Of a stretch of 64,000 nt of DNA, positions 28,411 through 39,034 are shown one piece after another (position 1 is the first letter of the stretch; each line of letters begins with the position of its first letter). Source of the DNA: Aerosticca soli. GTDB lineage: Bacteria; Pseudomonadota; Gammaproteobacteria; Xanthomonadales; Rhodanobacteraceae. A program made the position numbers and the translations under genes. A model generated the notes under the pieces. The model saw nothing but the letters and a program-made list of their open reading frames with translations, was not told the DNA's origin and did not search any database. The stretch covers positions 1,325,001 to 1,389,000 of the forward strand of contig NZ_AP018560.1 of NCBI RefSeq assembly GCF_003967035.1, in the 5' to 3' direction.

Positions 28411-30660
28411 TCAGAACCGGTACGTCAGGTCGAGTCGGTAGCTGCGCGGCGCCGCGTAGAAACTTTGCGTCTCGTACAGGCTGACCAGGTATTTGCGATC
28501 GGTGACGTTGTCGATGTTGAGCGTGGCATTCCAGCCCGGCGCGAAATCGTAGCCGGCCATCAGGTCGAGCACGAGATAACTGCCCTGGCGACTGAAGATC
28601 TCCTGCCCATCCGCCGTCTGCGCCGCCTGGTCGCGCCGGATGTCGTCCTGCCAGCGCAACGCGGTGCCGAACTTGAGCCCCGTGGCCGGCAGGCGCCAGG
28701 TGCTGAGCAGACGCAGGGTGCGGCGCGGCACGTAGGTGCGCACGTTGTGGCCGTCCGGATCGACGATGCCGAGCTGGGTGTAGCCGCCGCTGAGCCGCCA
28801 GTCGTCGCTCAGCTGACCGCTGATCTCGAACTCATAACCCTTGGCGATGGCGTCGATGCCGCGGTAATAGTCCTGATTGGTCGCCAGGCTGTGGCCAGCA
28901 TAGTCGGCGAGATTGTCCTGCCGCGTGCGGAACAATGCGAAGGTCGCGTTCAAGCGATCGTCGTACCACGCGCCCTTGATGCCGGCCTCGAGATTGGCGC
29001 CGGTCACCGGATCGAGCACGCGATTATTGACGTCGGTCTGGTTCTGCGGATTGAACAGCTTGGCGTAGCTCGCATACAGCGAATAATGGGGCGCGAAGTC
29101 GTAGACCGCACCGATGAAGGGCGTGTCATCGGTGTGGTTGTAGACGTGTGGCACGCCGTAATTGGCGCCATCGGCGCTGACGTGGGTTAGCGCGCTGCCG
29201 GTGATCAGCTTGAGCGTGTCGCCCAGGCTCCACCGCACGGTGACGTAGCCGCTCTGCCGTTCATTACGGAAGTGCGCACGGCCGGTGTAACCCTGATCGA
29301 AATCCGGGCGCGGGAAATCCCCGGTCCAGTCTTCCAGCGGCGGCAGTGGCAAGCCGATCGAGCCGAAGGCGTAGCGCGACAGTTGCGAGACGTCGCTGCG
29401 TGCCCAGTTCGCGCCGACCACCAGTTCGTGGCGTTGACCGCCGAGCTCGAACGGGCCGCTGGCGTAGACGTCGCCGACGTACTGTTTCTCGGCGCTGCCA
29501 TAGCGCGATGGGTAGCTGTATAGGCCGCGACCGGTTAGGCGGTCGGGTGTGCCATAGACATAGAAGAGGTCGCCTTCCTGGGTGATGCGGCGGTAGTCCA
29601 GAGCGCTCTTGAGCGTCCATTCGTGGCCCAGGTCCTGGTTGAATTCGACGAAGCTGCGCACGTCCGAGACATTCCAGTACGACCAGTCGGCGGCGGTGCT
29701 GGTCGAACGGTCGTAGTGGGTCGGCGTGCCGTCGGTGTAGTAAAGCGGCAAGGCGCCCCACATGACGCCGCGCGGCTTGCTTTTCTGCCCGGTGATGCCG
29801 GCGCTGAGCGTGCTGCCGGGACGCAAATCCGCTTCGACGATGCCATCGATCACCTTGATCCGGCGGTGATAGCGGTCGAGATAGCTGTCGCTTTCCTCAT
29901 CGGCCGCCACCAGCCGTCCGCGCACGCTGCGCGATGCGTTCAAGGGTCCGGAAAGATCGGCTTGCGCCCGATGGTCGGCCCAGCTGCCGAGCTCGATGCC
30001 GACGCTGCCTTGCGCCTCAGCCGTCGGGCGCTTGCGGATGAAATTGACCGTGGCCGACGGATTGCCGGTGAAGGAGAGCAGGCCATTGGCGCCGCGCAGC
30101 ACTTCGATGCGCTCATACACCGAGGTGTCCAGACTGCCGTTCTGGATGTTGTCGGTGAACGGCATGCCCAGCCCATCGACCAGGAAGTTGCTGATCTCGA
30201 AGCCGCGGGCGATGTACTCGGTGCGGTCGGTTTCCACGCGGTCTACCGTCACGCCGGTGGTGCGGTCGAGCACGGCGTTGATGTCATTGAGGGCGAAATC
30301 GTCGAGCGTCTGCCGCGAAATCACGCTGACCGACTGCGGCGTTTCCCGGATCGTCAGCGGCAGGCGCGTGGCTCCGGTATCGACGGCCTGCAGGTCGGTC
30401 GCCTGACTGGTCACATTGACCGCCGACAAGCGCGTGATGTCTTCGTCCGTGCCGGTCGCCGTGGCTGCGTCCATGGTCCCGGAGGTGGGCGCCTGGACGA
30501 GGGATGTCGGCGCGGCGGCCGTTGCGGAATCCGTGCCGGCACGGGCCACAGACAGGGCGCCCAGCCAGGCGAGCACCACGGCAAGACCCACGTGGCGCCG
30601 GTGGCTCCTGAGACCGGAAGGAAGCGTGCCGGCATCTGGCCGCGGGTCGATCGAGTACAT
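28411..30660 (-). CDS. TonB-dependent siderophore receptor
   Basis: 749 residues. A signal peptide (VGLAVVLAWLGALSVARA) precedes the plug domain (about 90-200; RLPLTIRETPQSVSVISRQTLDD is a typical FpvA/FhuE-type start, and GFEISNFLVDG). A 22-strand barrel follows, ending in RSYRLDLTYRF, a C-terminal aromatic outer-membrane signal. It imports a ferric siderophore. No siderophore synthesis genes are nearby, so it may use foreign siderophores. It is first in a four-gene operon and has a Fur box 28-42 bases upstream of its ATG. Confidence 0.92.
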   Translation of the reverse strand: MYSIDPRPDAGTLPSGLRSHRRHVGLAVVLAWLGALSVARAGTDSATAAAPTSLVQAPTSGTMDAATATGTDEDITRLSAVNVTSQATDLQAVDTGATRLPLTIRETPQSVSVISRQTLDDFALNDINAVLDRTTGVTVDRVETDRTEYIARGFEISNFLVDGLGMPFTDNIQNGSLDTSVYERIEVLRGANGLLSFTGNPSATVNFIRKRPTAEAQGSVGIELGSWADHRAQADLSGPLNASRSVRGRLVAADEESDSYLDRYHRRIKVIDGIVEADLRPGSTLSAGITGQKSKPRGVMWGALPLYYTDGTPTHYDRSTSTAADWSYWNVSDVRSFVEFNQDLGHEWTLKSALDYRRITQEGDLFYVYGTPDRLTGRGLYSYPSRYGSAEKQYVGDVYASGPFELGGQRHELVVGANWARSDVSQLSRYAFGSIGLPLPPLEDWTGDFPRPDFDQGYTGRAHFRNERQSGYVTVRWSLGDTLKLITGSALTHVSADGANYGVPHVYNHTDDTPFIGAVYDFAPHYSLYASYAKLFNPQNQTDVNNRVLDPVTGANLEAGIKGAWYDDRLNATFALFRTRQDNLADYAGHSLATNQDYYRGIDAIAKGYEFEISGQLSDDWRLSGGYTQLGIVDPDGHNVRTYVPRRTLRLLSTWRLPATGLKFGTALRWQDDIRRDQAAQTADGQEIFSRQGSYLVLDLMAGYDFAPGWNATLNIDNVTDRKYLVSLYETQSFYAAPRSYRLDLTYRF

Positions 30661-30687
30661 GTGCGTGGCGCCTCGGAAGGTTAGTAA

Positions 30688-30702
30688 TGAGAATTATTAT
30701 CG
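30688..30702. promoter_or_regulatory. Fur box
   Basis: TGAGAATTATTATCG matches the 7-1-7 Fur core TGATAAT-N-ATTATCA at 13 of the 14 arm positions' pattern except two bases (positions 4 and 15). It lies just upstream of the siderophore receptor and predicts iron repression of that operon. The IS element is 114 bases away, so the box is intact. Confidence 0.85.
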
Positions 30703-30811
30703 AATCGATAGGCACAAGCAATCCCCGCCGCCCCTCGATGCGGCACCCCATCCGTCATCACGTCCGGACGACTTCGTTTGCGGTGCACTGTCGCCCGGAC
30801 GTGTCCAGTAC

Positions 30812-30815
30812 TTAA
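30812..30815. repeat. Target-site duplication TTAA, left copy
   Basis: TTAA directly outside the left inverted repeat, matched at 31976-31979. Fits the YTAR target preference of the IS5 group. Confidence 0.85.
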
Positions 30816-31975
30816 GGAAGGTCTGAACAACTCCGTCACTTTCGGCCACAATCGGCCATTGCTTCAAGGGGCGAGTTCGATGCAGCTTTCGTTTGGTGAT
30901 GCCGAGGATCTGGTCGGTCGCAAGCGCACACGGCGCGAGGTGTTCCTTGCCGAGATGGATCAGGTCGTGCCGTGGAAGGCGCTGCTGGCGCTGATCGAGC
31001 CGCATTATCCGAAGCTGGGCCGGCCCGGCCGGCAGCCTTACCCCTTGGCGACGATGCTTCGGATCCACTTCCTGCAGCAGTGGTATGCCTTGAGTGACCC
31101 GGCGATGGAAGAGGCGCTGGTCGATACGCCGGTGATGCGCCGCTTTGCCCGGATTGGTGGCATGGGCGACATCCCGGACGAGACGACGATCTTGAACTTC
31201 CGGCGCTTGCTGGAGACGCACGGTCTGGCCGAAAAGATCTTCAAGCAGGTCAATGCGCATCTTCAGCGCAAGGGCCTGAGCCTTCGCTCGGGCACCATCG
31301 TGGACGCGACGATTATCAATGCACCGAGTTCGACGAAGAACCGGGAGGGCGAGCGGGATCCTGCGATGCATCAGACGAAGAAGGGCAACCAGTGGTTCTT
31401 CGGGATGAAGGCGCACATCGGGGTGGACGATGCCTCCGGGCTGGTGCACCACGTGGAATGCACGGCGGCGAACGTGGCGGACGTGACGCAGGCGCACAAG
31501 CTGCTGCACGGCAAGGAGGACGTGGTGTTCGGCGACAGTGGCTACATCGGTGCCGAGAAGCGCGAGGAGATGCAGGACGTGGATGCGGTGTTCCTGATCG
31601 CGAAGAAGCCTTCGGTGATCAAGGCGATGAAGCGCAAGCGCGATCAGCGGGAAGCGAGGGCGTTGGAGCGCTTGAAGGCGAGCGTCCGTGCCAAGGTCGA
31701 GCATCCGTTCCGTGTGATCAAGCGGCAGTTCGGCTATACGAAGGTGCGCTATCGCGGCATCGCGAAGAACGCGGCACAGGTGCTGACGCTGTTCGCGCTG
31801 TCGAACCTGTGGATGTCGCGCCGGCGCTTGATGCCGGCGGCGGGATAAGTGCGTCCGCTGGACGGGGAAAGCCGTCTGGCGGCATGGCAAAAGGTGGAAT
31901 TCCGAGCGGATTGACGGGATTTCGGCCTTCGAGGCTCGGAAATAACGTGGGTTTGGCGGATTGTTCAGACCTTCC
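30816..31975 (+). mobile_element. IS5-group insertion sequence, complete (1160 bp)
   Basis: Perfect 15-base terminal inverted repeats GGAAGGTCTGAACAA (30816-30830) and its complement (31961-31975), flanked by a TTAA duplication. Outside, C and G complete a CTTAAG site, so the two ends look like a 20-base repeat. It contains one intact transposase gene pointing toward the response regulator. It is inserted in the spacer between the Fur-controlled receptor and the two-component operon. Confidence 0.95.
30880..31848 (+). CDS. IS5 family transposase
   Basis: 322 residues, closely similar in pattern to E. coli IS5 InsH (for example PHYPK, YPLATMLRIHFLQQWY, APSSTKNREG, RDPAMHQTKKGNQW, MKAHIGVD). 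DDE residues are present: the aspartate in GTIVDATII, the second in FGDSGYIG, and the glutamate in RAKVEHPFRVIKRQFG. Full length and uninterrupted, so probably active. The upstream frame is open, but the ATG at 30880 aligns with the InsH start. Confidence 0.95.
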   Translation: MQLSFGDAEDLVGRKRTRREVFLAEMDQVVPWKALLALIEPHYPKLGRPGRQPYPLATMLRIHFLQQWYALSDPAMEEALVDTPVMRRFARIGGMGDIPDETTILNFRRLLETHGLAEKIFKQVNAHLQRKGLSLRSGTIVDATIINAPSSTKNREGERDPAMHQTKKGNQWFFGMKAHIGVDDASGLVHHVECTAANVADVTQAHKLLHGKEDVVFGDSGYIGAEKREEMQDVDAVFLIAKKPSVIKAMKRKRDQREARALERLKASVRAKVEHPFRVIKRQFGYTKVRYRGIAKNAAQVLTLFALSNLWMSRRRLMPAAG

Positions 31976-31979
31976 TTAA
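31976..31979. repeat. Target-site duplication TTAA, right copy
   Basis: TTAA directly outside the right inverted repeat, matching 30812-30815. Confidence 0.85.
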
Positions 31980-32001
31980 GAACTAGAGGAGGTCCTCGCG
32001 G

Positions 32002-32370
32002 ATGAATGTGGTGCTGATCATCGAGGACGACGCCAATATCGTGGACGCCACCAGCCTGTTGCTCGAGGATGCCGGCTACGAGGTGCTGAGCGCCCGCAAT
32101 GCCGAGCAGGCCCATGCGCTGGTCGAGCAGCGTCCCGATATCGATGTCGTCTTTACCGATGTCAATTTGCATGGCGCCGTCAACGGCATCGAGCTGGCGC
32201 GCCAGCTCAAACAGCGCGGCAGCAGGGCGAGCACCGTGGTGGTTTCCGGCGACCTCGGCTGGGCCGATACGCAGCTCGATGCCGATATGCGTTTCCTGGC
32301 CAAGCCCTATGGGCGGCAAACCCTGCTGGCGGCCGTGGCCGAAGCATGCGCGAGAAAATCCCAGGTGTGA
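32002..32370 (+). CDS. Single-domain response regulator (receiver only)
   Basis: 122 residues: one CheY-like receiver with acidic pocket E8-D9-D10, phosphoacceptor D53 (VVFTDVNL), switch serine S82 (VVSGD) and lysine K101 (FLAKPYG). There is no output domain, so it probably acts by protein contact or as a phosphorelay intermediate with the kinase encoded 12 bases downstream. A strong ribosome site (GAGGAGGT) lies 8 bases before the ATG. The IS5 copy ends 26 bases upstream and has cut the gene from its ancestral promoter. Confidence 0.9.
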   Translation: MNVVLIIEDDANIVDATSLLLEDAGYEVLSARNAEQAHALVEQRPDIDVVFTDVNLHGAVNGIELARQLKQRGSRASTVVVSGDLGWADTQLDADMRFLAKPYGRQTLLAAVAEACARKSQV

Positions 32371-32382
32371 CATGAGCGGGGG

Positions 32383-33993
32383 ATGGTGATGGCTGAAACG
32401 ACGAGCTGCGGCTGCGACATTTGTCATGGCGCGCCCACGCAGAACGAAACGACCACGCTCGTGAACGAACGTTACCGGCTGCTGGTGCAGTCCGTGGTGG
32501 ACTACGCCATCTACATGCTCGACCCGGAAGGCTACGTCAGCAGCTGGAACAGCGGCGCGCAGCAGATCAAGGGCTACAGTGCCACCGAGGTCCTCGGCCG
32601 GCACTATTCCATGTTTTTTTCCGTGGAGGACCGCGCCGCCGGCCTGCCGGCGACCGTGCTCGAGATCGCTGCGCGCGAAGGCCGCTACAACGGCGAGATG
32701 TGGCGTACCCGCCGCGACGGCAGCCGCTTCCGCGCGCTCGTGGCCATCGATGCCATCCGTGACGACGCGGGCAGGCTGGTCGGCTTTGCCAAGATCACGC
32801 GCGACATCACCGCGCGCTGGCAGGCCCAGGTGGCGCTGGAGGAAAGCGAGCGGCGTTTCCGGCTGTTCGTCGAGGGCGTGCCGGATTACGCCATTTGCAT
32901 GCTCGACCCTGAAGGTCGGATACGGCACTGGAACGAGGGTGCGCATCACATCACCGGTTATGCCAGCGAGGAGATTCTCGGCCAGCGTGCCGATCGGCTG
33001 TTTGATCGGGACGACGAACCGGCTGCCGTCTCGCCAATGTTCACCCAGGCGGCCATGCACGGTACTTATGAAACCGACCATTGGAGCCGGCGCAAGGATG
33101 GCAGCCGGTTTCTCGCGCAAATCGCCCTGCGCGCTCTGCGCGATGCCAACGGGCAATTGCACGGCTACGCGATAATCATCCGCGACGTGACTGCGCAACG
33201 CGCCACCGAGGCCGAACTCGAAGCCACCCGCGGGCAGCTCATACATGCGCAGAAGCTCGATGCCCTGGGGCAACTGACCGGCGGCGTCGCGCACGACTTC
33301 AACAACATCCTGCAGGCGATCACCGGCAGCCTGGAAGTGGCGCGGCTGCGCCTTGCCGCCGGTGACGTCGATCGCGCCGAGCAGTACGTCGATCACGCCA
33401 TGCAGTCGATCGAGCGCGCCGCCCATCTGACCCGGCGCCTCCTGGCTTTCGCGCGCCGCCAGCCGTTGATGCCAGCCTGTGTCGCGCTCAACCCGCTGGT
33501 GCGTTCGATGCAGGACCTCCTGGTGCGCACCGTCGGCGCACGCATCGAGGTGACGTTCGCGCTCACCGAAACGCCGCTGCATGTTTTCTGCGATCCGAGT
33601 CTGCTGGAAACGGCCTTGCTCAACCTCGCCATCAATGGCCGCGACGCCATGCCCGATGGCGGCACCTTGCGCGTCGAGACCCGTGCCGATCGCGACGAGA
33701 CGGGCGAGGGCGACGGTTATGCCGTGCTGATCGTCGAGGACAATGGCATTGGCATGAGCGAGGAGGTCGCCGCGCACGCCTTCGAGCCTTTTTACACCAC
33801 CAAGCCGCAGGGGCAGGGCACTGGCCTCGGGCTCTCGATGATCCACAGCTTCATGCTGCAGTCCCAGGGCAGGGTGCAATTGCGTTCGGCGCCCGGCCAA
33901 GGAACGCGCGTCGAGCTGTACCTGCCGGTATGCACGCCCGACGCGGCCGCGCCCGCCCGGCTGGCCCATGGGGTTGAACGGACAGATCCATGA
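32383..33993 (+). CDS. Cytosolic PAS-PAS sensor histidine kinase
   Basis: 536 residues; start at 32383, with a second in-frame ATG at 32389 that cannot be excluded. A Cys-rich N-terminus (SCGCDICHG, C9/C11/C14) precedes PAS1 (about 29-142) and PAS2 (157-272), HisKA with H304 in GGVAHDFNNIL, and HATPase (NLAINGRDAM, DNGIGM, GTGLGLSM). No transmembrane segment, so it senses an internal signal. The N-terminal cysteines could bind metal or sense redox (inference). The response regulator precedes it, and its stop overlaps the proline-rich ORF start as ATGA. Confidence 0.9.
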   Translation: MVMAETTSCGCDICHGAPTQNETTTLVNERYRLLVQSVVDYAIYMLDPEGYVSSWNSGAQQIKGYSATEVLGRHYSMFFSVEDRAAGLPATVLEIAAREGRYNGEMWRTRRDGSRFRALVAIDAIRDDAGRLVGFAKITRDITARWQAQVALEESERRFRLFVEGVPDYAICMLDPEGRIRHWNEGAHHITGYASEEILGQRADRLFDRDDEPAAVSPMFTQAAMHGTYETDHWSRRKDGSRFLAQIALRALRDANGQLHGYAIIIRDVTAQRATEAELEATRGQLIHAQKLDALGQLTGGVAHDFNNILQAITGSLEVARLRLAAGDVDRAEQYVDHAMQSIERAAHLTRRLLAFARRQPLMPACVALNPLVRSMQDLLVRTVGARIEVTFALTETPLHVFCDPSLLETALLNLAINGRDAMPDGGTLRVETRADRDETGEGDGYAVLIVEDNGIGMSEEVAAHAFEPFYTTKPQGQGTGLGLSMIHSFMLQSQGRVQLRSAPGQGTRVELYLPVCTPDAAAPARLAHGVERTDP

Positions 33994-34223
33994 GCCGCGA
34001 CGACCGTCCGTTGGCCATCACGTGCATGGAGGAGCCGGCGCCACCACCGCATCCGGTGCCGCCACCCAGTCCGCCGGCCCCGCCGCCCGCGCAGCCGCCC
34101 GTGCCGCAGCCGGCTCGCCCGCCGATGACCGAGCCCGAACCGGAACCGCCGCCGATGGGGGATCCGCGGCCGCCACCGGACTGGCGTCCGCTCGCCGCGG
34201 GCACGGGCCGGAAGGCTTGCTAA
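33990..34223 (+). CDS. Proline-rich small ORF overlapping kinase stop
   Basis: 77 residues; ATG at 33990 overlaps the kinase TGA (ATGA), suggesting coupling. Composition is about half proline, in PPP runs with Glu and Arg, and a C-terminal GRKAC. No domain is recognised; low-complexity proline-rich frames can also arise by chance in GC-rich DNA. The coupling to a kinase is the main argument for reality. Confidence 0.4.
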   Translation: MSRDDRPLAITCMEEPAPPPHPVPPPSPPAPPPAQPPVPQPARPPMTEPEPEPPPMGDPRPPPDWRPLAAGTGRKAC

Positions 34224-34255
34224 CATCCGCGCTTCCCAACCGTGCGGATCGAGCA

Positions 34256-34594
34256 ATGAAGCGATACTTCGGATTGTTTTCCTGTGCCCTGTTGGCGGCG
34301 TGTGCCGGCCGCGGACTGCACGACACCACGCCGAAACTGAGCAGCCATACCGGCAAGAACGTGGCCGCCTACGCCGAATGCGTCCGTGGCCGCTGGGATG
34401 GCTTGGGCGTCAAGACCGAGGCCTCGATCAAGGATCAGGAGGCGCGTCTTTTCGCCCGCGACGACAACGGTGCCCGCGAGCTCATCGAACTGAGTGCCGA
34501 CGGCAGCGGGGCGCAGGTGGTGATGTACGAAACCCAGGACACGGACAAGAAATACGACGCGCGCTATCGCGACGCCGCCATCGCCTGTCTGTGA
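34256..34594 (+). CDS. Small lipoprotein, hypothetical
   Basis: 112 residues. The N-terminus MKRYFGLFSCALLAACAG has a lipobox (LAAC), so it is likely a lipoprotein. The mature part (YAECVRGRWDGLGVKTEASIKDQEARLFARDDNG...) resembles small periplasmic lipoproteins of xanthomonads, without known function. A possible -10 TAACAT lies at 34221-34226. It is separated from the proline-rich ORF by 32 bases. Confidence 0.72.
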   Translation: MKRYFGLFSCALLAACAGRGLHDTTPKLSSHTGKNVAAYAECVRGRWDGLGVKTEASIKDQEARLFARDDNGARELIELSADGSGAQVVMYETQDTDKKYDARYRDAAIACL

Positions 34595-34680
34595 GCCGCC
34601 GCTCGACCAAGGTCGCAAGGATGCCGCACCGCCGTTAGTCTAGGCTTGCCCCGGCACGGGGCAAGCGATGGGGGCGATCC

Positions 34681-36573
<1,893 letters not shown>

Positions 36574-36711
36574 GCTTTCCGGAAAGCTGGTCAGGAATTG
36601 CGCAGGACGTCGCTTCGTCCTGCGCCATCAAGGGCTTGCCATCACTATCCACAGGCTTTCCCGCGAGCTTTCCACGCCGTCTGTGGAAAACGCCGGAGGC
36701 GCGCGCCGCCT
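36574..36711. other. Convergent gap prpE / ahpF with palindrome
   Basis: 138 bases. Starts with a perfect 16-base palindrome AGCTTTCC-GGAAAGCT (36573-36588) overlapping the prpE stop. A second hairpin TTTCCAC/GTGGAAA is at 36669-36689. Neither is followed by a T-run, so terminator function is uncertain. Confidence 0.4.
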
Positions 36712-38295
36712 TCAGGCCGCCACGGCCGTGGCGGCAGGCGCGACCGGCAAGCGGATGAGGTGATCGAACGCGCTGAGTGCCGCCTTGGCACCTTCGCCCA
36801 TCGCGATCACGATCTGCTTGTACGGCACCGTGCTGACGTCGCCGGCGGCGAAAATGCCCGGGATGGAGGTTTCGCCACGGGCGTCGATCTCGATCTCGCC
36901 GCGCGGTGACAGCTTCACCGTGCCCTTCAGCCAGTCGCTGTTGGGCAGCAGGCCGATCTGCACGAACACGCCTTCGAGCGCGAGCTCGCGCGACTCGCCG
37001 CTTGAGCGATCGAGATAGCGCAGGCCGGTGACTTTCTTGCCGTCGCCGAGCACCTCCGTGGTCTGCGCGCCGACGATGATCTCGACGTTGCCCAGGCTGC
37101 GCAGCTTGCGCTGCAGGACCTCGTCGGCCCGCAGCTTGTGGTCGAACTCGACCAGCGTGACGTGGGCGACGATGCCGGCCAGGTCGATGGCCGCCTCGAC
37201 GCCGGAGTTGCCGCCGCCGATCACCGCCACGCGCTTGCCCTTGAACAGCGGGCCGTCGCAATGCGGGCAGAAGGTGACGCCCTTGTTGCGGTAGTTTTGC
37301 TCGCCGGGCACATTCATGGTGCGCCAGCGCGCGCCGGTGGCCAGGATCAGCGCCTTGGCCTTGAGCGAGGCCCCGTTGGCCAGCACGACCTCGTGCAGCC
37401 CGTCGGCATCGGCCGGGACGAGCTGGGCGGCCCGTTCGCCGTTCATGAGGTCGACCTCGTAGTCGCGCACGTGCTCCTCGAGCGCCGTGGCCAGCTTGGG
37501 ACCTTCGGTATAGGGCACCGAAATGAAGTTTTCGATCGCCAGGGTGTCCAGCACCTGGCCGCCGAAACGCTCGGCGACGAGCCCGGTGCGGATGCCCTTG
37601 CGCGCGGCATAGATCGCCGCCGCCGCGCCGGCCGGGCCGCCGCCGACCACGAGGACGTCGAACGGCGCCTTGGCCTTGAGCCGCTCCGCGCTGCGGGCGG
37701 CGGCGCCGGTGTCGAGCTTGGCGAGGATCTCCTCGACGTTCATGCGGCCCTGACCGAAGACCTCGCCGTTCAGGAACACCGTCGGCACCGCCATCACCTG
37801 GCGCGCCTCGACTTCCTGCGGGAACAAGGCGCCATCGATGGCGACATGGCGGATCCTGGGGTTGAGCACGCTCATCGCATTGAGCGCCTGCACGGTGTCC
37901 GGACAGTTCTGGCAGGAGAGCGAGAAGTAGGTCTCGAAGTGGAATTCGCCTTCGAGATTGCGGATCTGCTCGGCCACCTCGGGCGCGATCTTGGGCGGAT
38001 AGCCGCCGACCTGCAGCAGCGCCAGCACCAGCGAGGTGAATTCGTGCCCGAGCGGAATGCCGGCGAAGCGCACCCCGATGTCGGTACCCACGCGCTGGAT
38101 GGCGAAAGACGGCCGGCGCGGGTCGTCATCGGCGCGGCGCACGCTGACCTTGGGACAGAGCTCGGCGATGTCCGCAAGCAGGGCTTCGAGTTCGCGCGAG
38201 GCGTCGCTGTCATCCAGCGAGGCCACCAGTTCGATCGGCTGGACGACCTTTTCGAGGTAGCCCCGCAATTGGGTCTTGAGTTCGGTGTCCAACAT
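36712..38295 (-). CDS. ahpF: Alkyl hydroperoxide reductase subunit F
   Basis: 527 residues. AhpF passes electrons from NADH through FAD to AhpC. The N-terminal double thioredoxin-like domain has the CQNCPD redox pair; the C-terminal FAD/NAD reductase part has [19 protein letters not shown], redox CPHC in [14 protein letters not shown], and [15 protein letters not shown] at 38295 is preceded by GGAG. It follows ahpC by 81 bases containing a strong hairpin, so the two are probably one operon with unequal expression. Confidence 0.95.
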   Translation of the reverse strand: MLDTELKTQLRGYLEKVVQPIELVASLDDSDASRELEALLADIAELCPKVSVRRADDDPRRPSFAIQRVGTDIGVRFAGIPLGHEFTSLVLALLQVGGYPPKIAPEVAEQIRNLEGEFHFETYFSLSCQNCPDTVQALNAMSVLNPRIRHVAIDGALFPQEVEARQVMAVPTVFLNGEVFGQGRMNVEEILAKLDTGAAARSAERLKAKAPFDVLVVGGGPAGAAAAIYAARKGIRTGLVAERFGGQVLDTLAIENFISVPYTEGPKLATALEEHVRDYEVDLMNGERAAQLVPADADGLHEVVLANGASLKAKALILATGARWRTMNVPGEQNYRNKGVTFCPHCDGPLFKGKRVAVIGGGNSGVEAAIDLAGIVAHVTLVEFDHKLRADEVLQRKLRSLGNVEIIVGAQTTEVLGDGKKVTGLRYLDRSSGESRELALEGVFVQIGLLPNSDWLKGTVKLSPRGEIEIDARGETSIPGIFAAGDVSTVPYKQIVIAMGEGAKAALSAFDHLIRLPVAPAATAVAA

Positions 38296-38332
38296 GACAG
38301 GCTCCGATGAAAACGCGGACGAGAGGGGAAAG

Positions 38333-38361
38333 GGCGGATCCGGCAGGGTGCCGGACCCGCC
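38333..38361 (-). other. Strong hairpin between ahpC and ahpF
   Basis: On the minus-strand RNA, 13-base arms (38349-38361 and 38333-38345) pair fully, with one G-U pair and a CCC loop. It is followed by a pyrimidine-rich CUUUCCCC stretch, not a full U-run. It could act as a partial terminator or stabilise ahpC mRNA, giving more AhpC than AhpF. Inference. Confidence 0.55.
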
Positions 38362-38376
38362 ATGACACGGTGTGGG

Positions 38377-38940
38377 TCAGATCTTGCCGATCAGATCCAG
38401 CGAAGGCTTGAGCGTCTTGTCGCCTTCCTTCCACTTGGCCGGGCACACTTCGCCCGGATGCGAGGCGACGTACTGGGCCGCCTTGACCTTGCGCAGGAGC
38501 TCGGTGGCGTCGCGGCCGATGCCGTTGTCATGGATCTCGATGACCTTGATCTTGCCTTCCGGGTCGATGACGAAGGTGCCGCGCAGAGCCACGCCTTCCT
38601 CTTCGATCATGACGTCGAAGTTGCGCGTGATGGTGCCGGTCGGATCGCCGATCATCGTGTACTTCACCTTGCCGATCGCCGGCGAGGTGTCGTGCCAGGC
38701 CTTGTGCGCGAAATGCGTGTCGGTGGACACGGAATAGATCTCGACGCCGAGCTTCTGGAACTCCTCGTAATGGTCGGCCAGGTCCTCGAGCTCGGTCGGG
38801 CACACGAAGGTGAAGTCGGCCGGATAGAACACGACCACGGACCACTTGCCTTTGAGACTGGCCTCGGTGACCTCGATGAACTTGCCGTCCTTGTAGGCCT
38901 GCGCCTTGAAGGGTTTGACGGTGGTGTTGATCAACGACAT
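38377..38940 (-). CDS. ahpC: Alkyl hydroperoxide reductase subunit C (peroxiredoxin)
   Basis: 187 residues, the exact size of typical 2-Cys AhpC. Peroxidatic C47 in DFTFVCPTE, the resolving cysteine in [11 protein letters not shown], and the decamer-type C-terminus are present. It reduces H2O2, organic peroxides and peroxynitrite with AhpF. Start at 38940 has GAGG upstream. An inverted repeat at 38998-39034 is a candidate OxyR operator. Confidence 0.96.
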   Translation of the reverse strand: MSLINTTVKPFKAQAYKDGKFIEVTEASLKGKWSVVVFYPADFTFVCPTELEDLADHYEEFQKLGVEIYSVSTDTHFAHKAWHDTSPAIGKVKYTMIGDPTGTITRNFDVMIEEEGVALRGTFVIDPEGKIKVIEIHDNGIGRDATELLRKVKAAQYVASHPGEVCPAKWKEGDKTLKPSLDLIGKI

Positions 38941-38997
38941 GGGTGTGTTCCTCGCGTTGTGGGTGAAGGGAGTGATGCAACGATAGCGCCCTGGCTT

Positions 38998-39034
38998 CAA
39001 TCGTTCCAATGAATTGTTGCCATTGAAGCGATTG
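38998..39034. promoter_or_regulatory. Inverted repeat, candidate OxyR operator for ahpC
   Basis: Arms CAATCGTTCCAATG (38998-39011) and CATTGAAGCGATTG (39021-39034) match at 12 of 14 positions with a 9-base spacer. It is 58 bases upstream of the ahpC ATG. Size and dyad symmetry suit a LysR-type regulator such as OxyR; the match to the ATAG/CTAT consensus is only partial. Confidence 0.45.

Noticed and set aside
30697-33969. 1090-codon minus-strand frame spanning the IS element and kinase
   Set aside because: Crosses the IS boundary and opposes the transposase, regulator and kinase; not a gene.
36640-36690. DnaA-box-like sequences suggesting an origin
   Set aside because: Only two imperfect boxes, no AT-rich region and no dnaA/dnaN/gidA neighbourhood.
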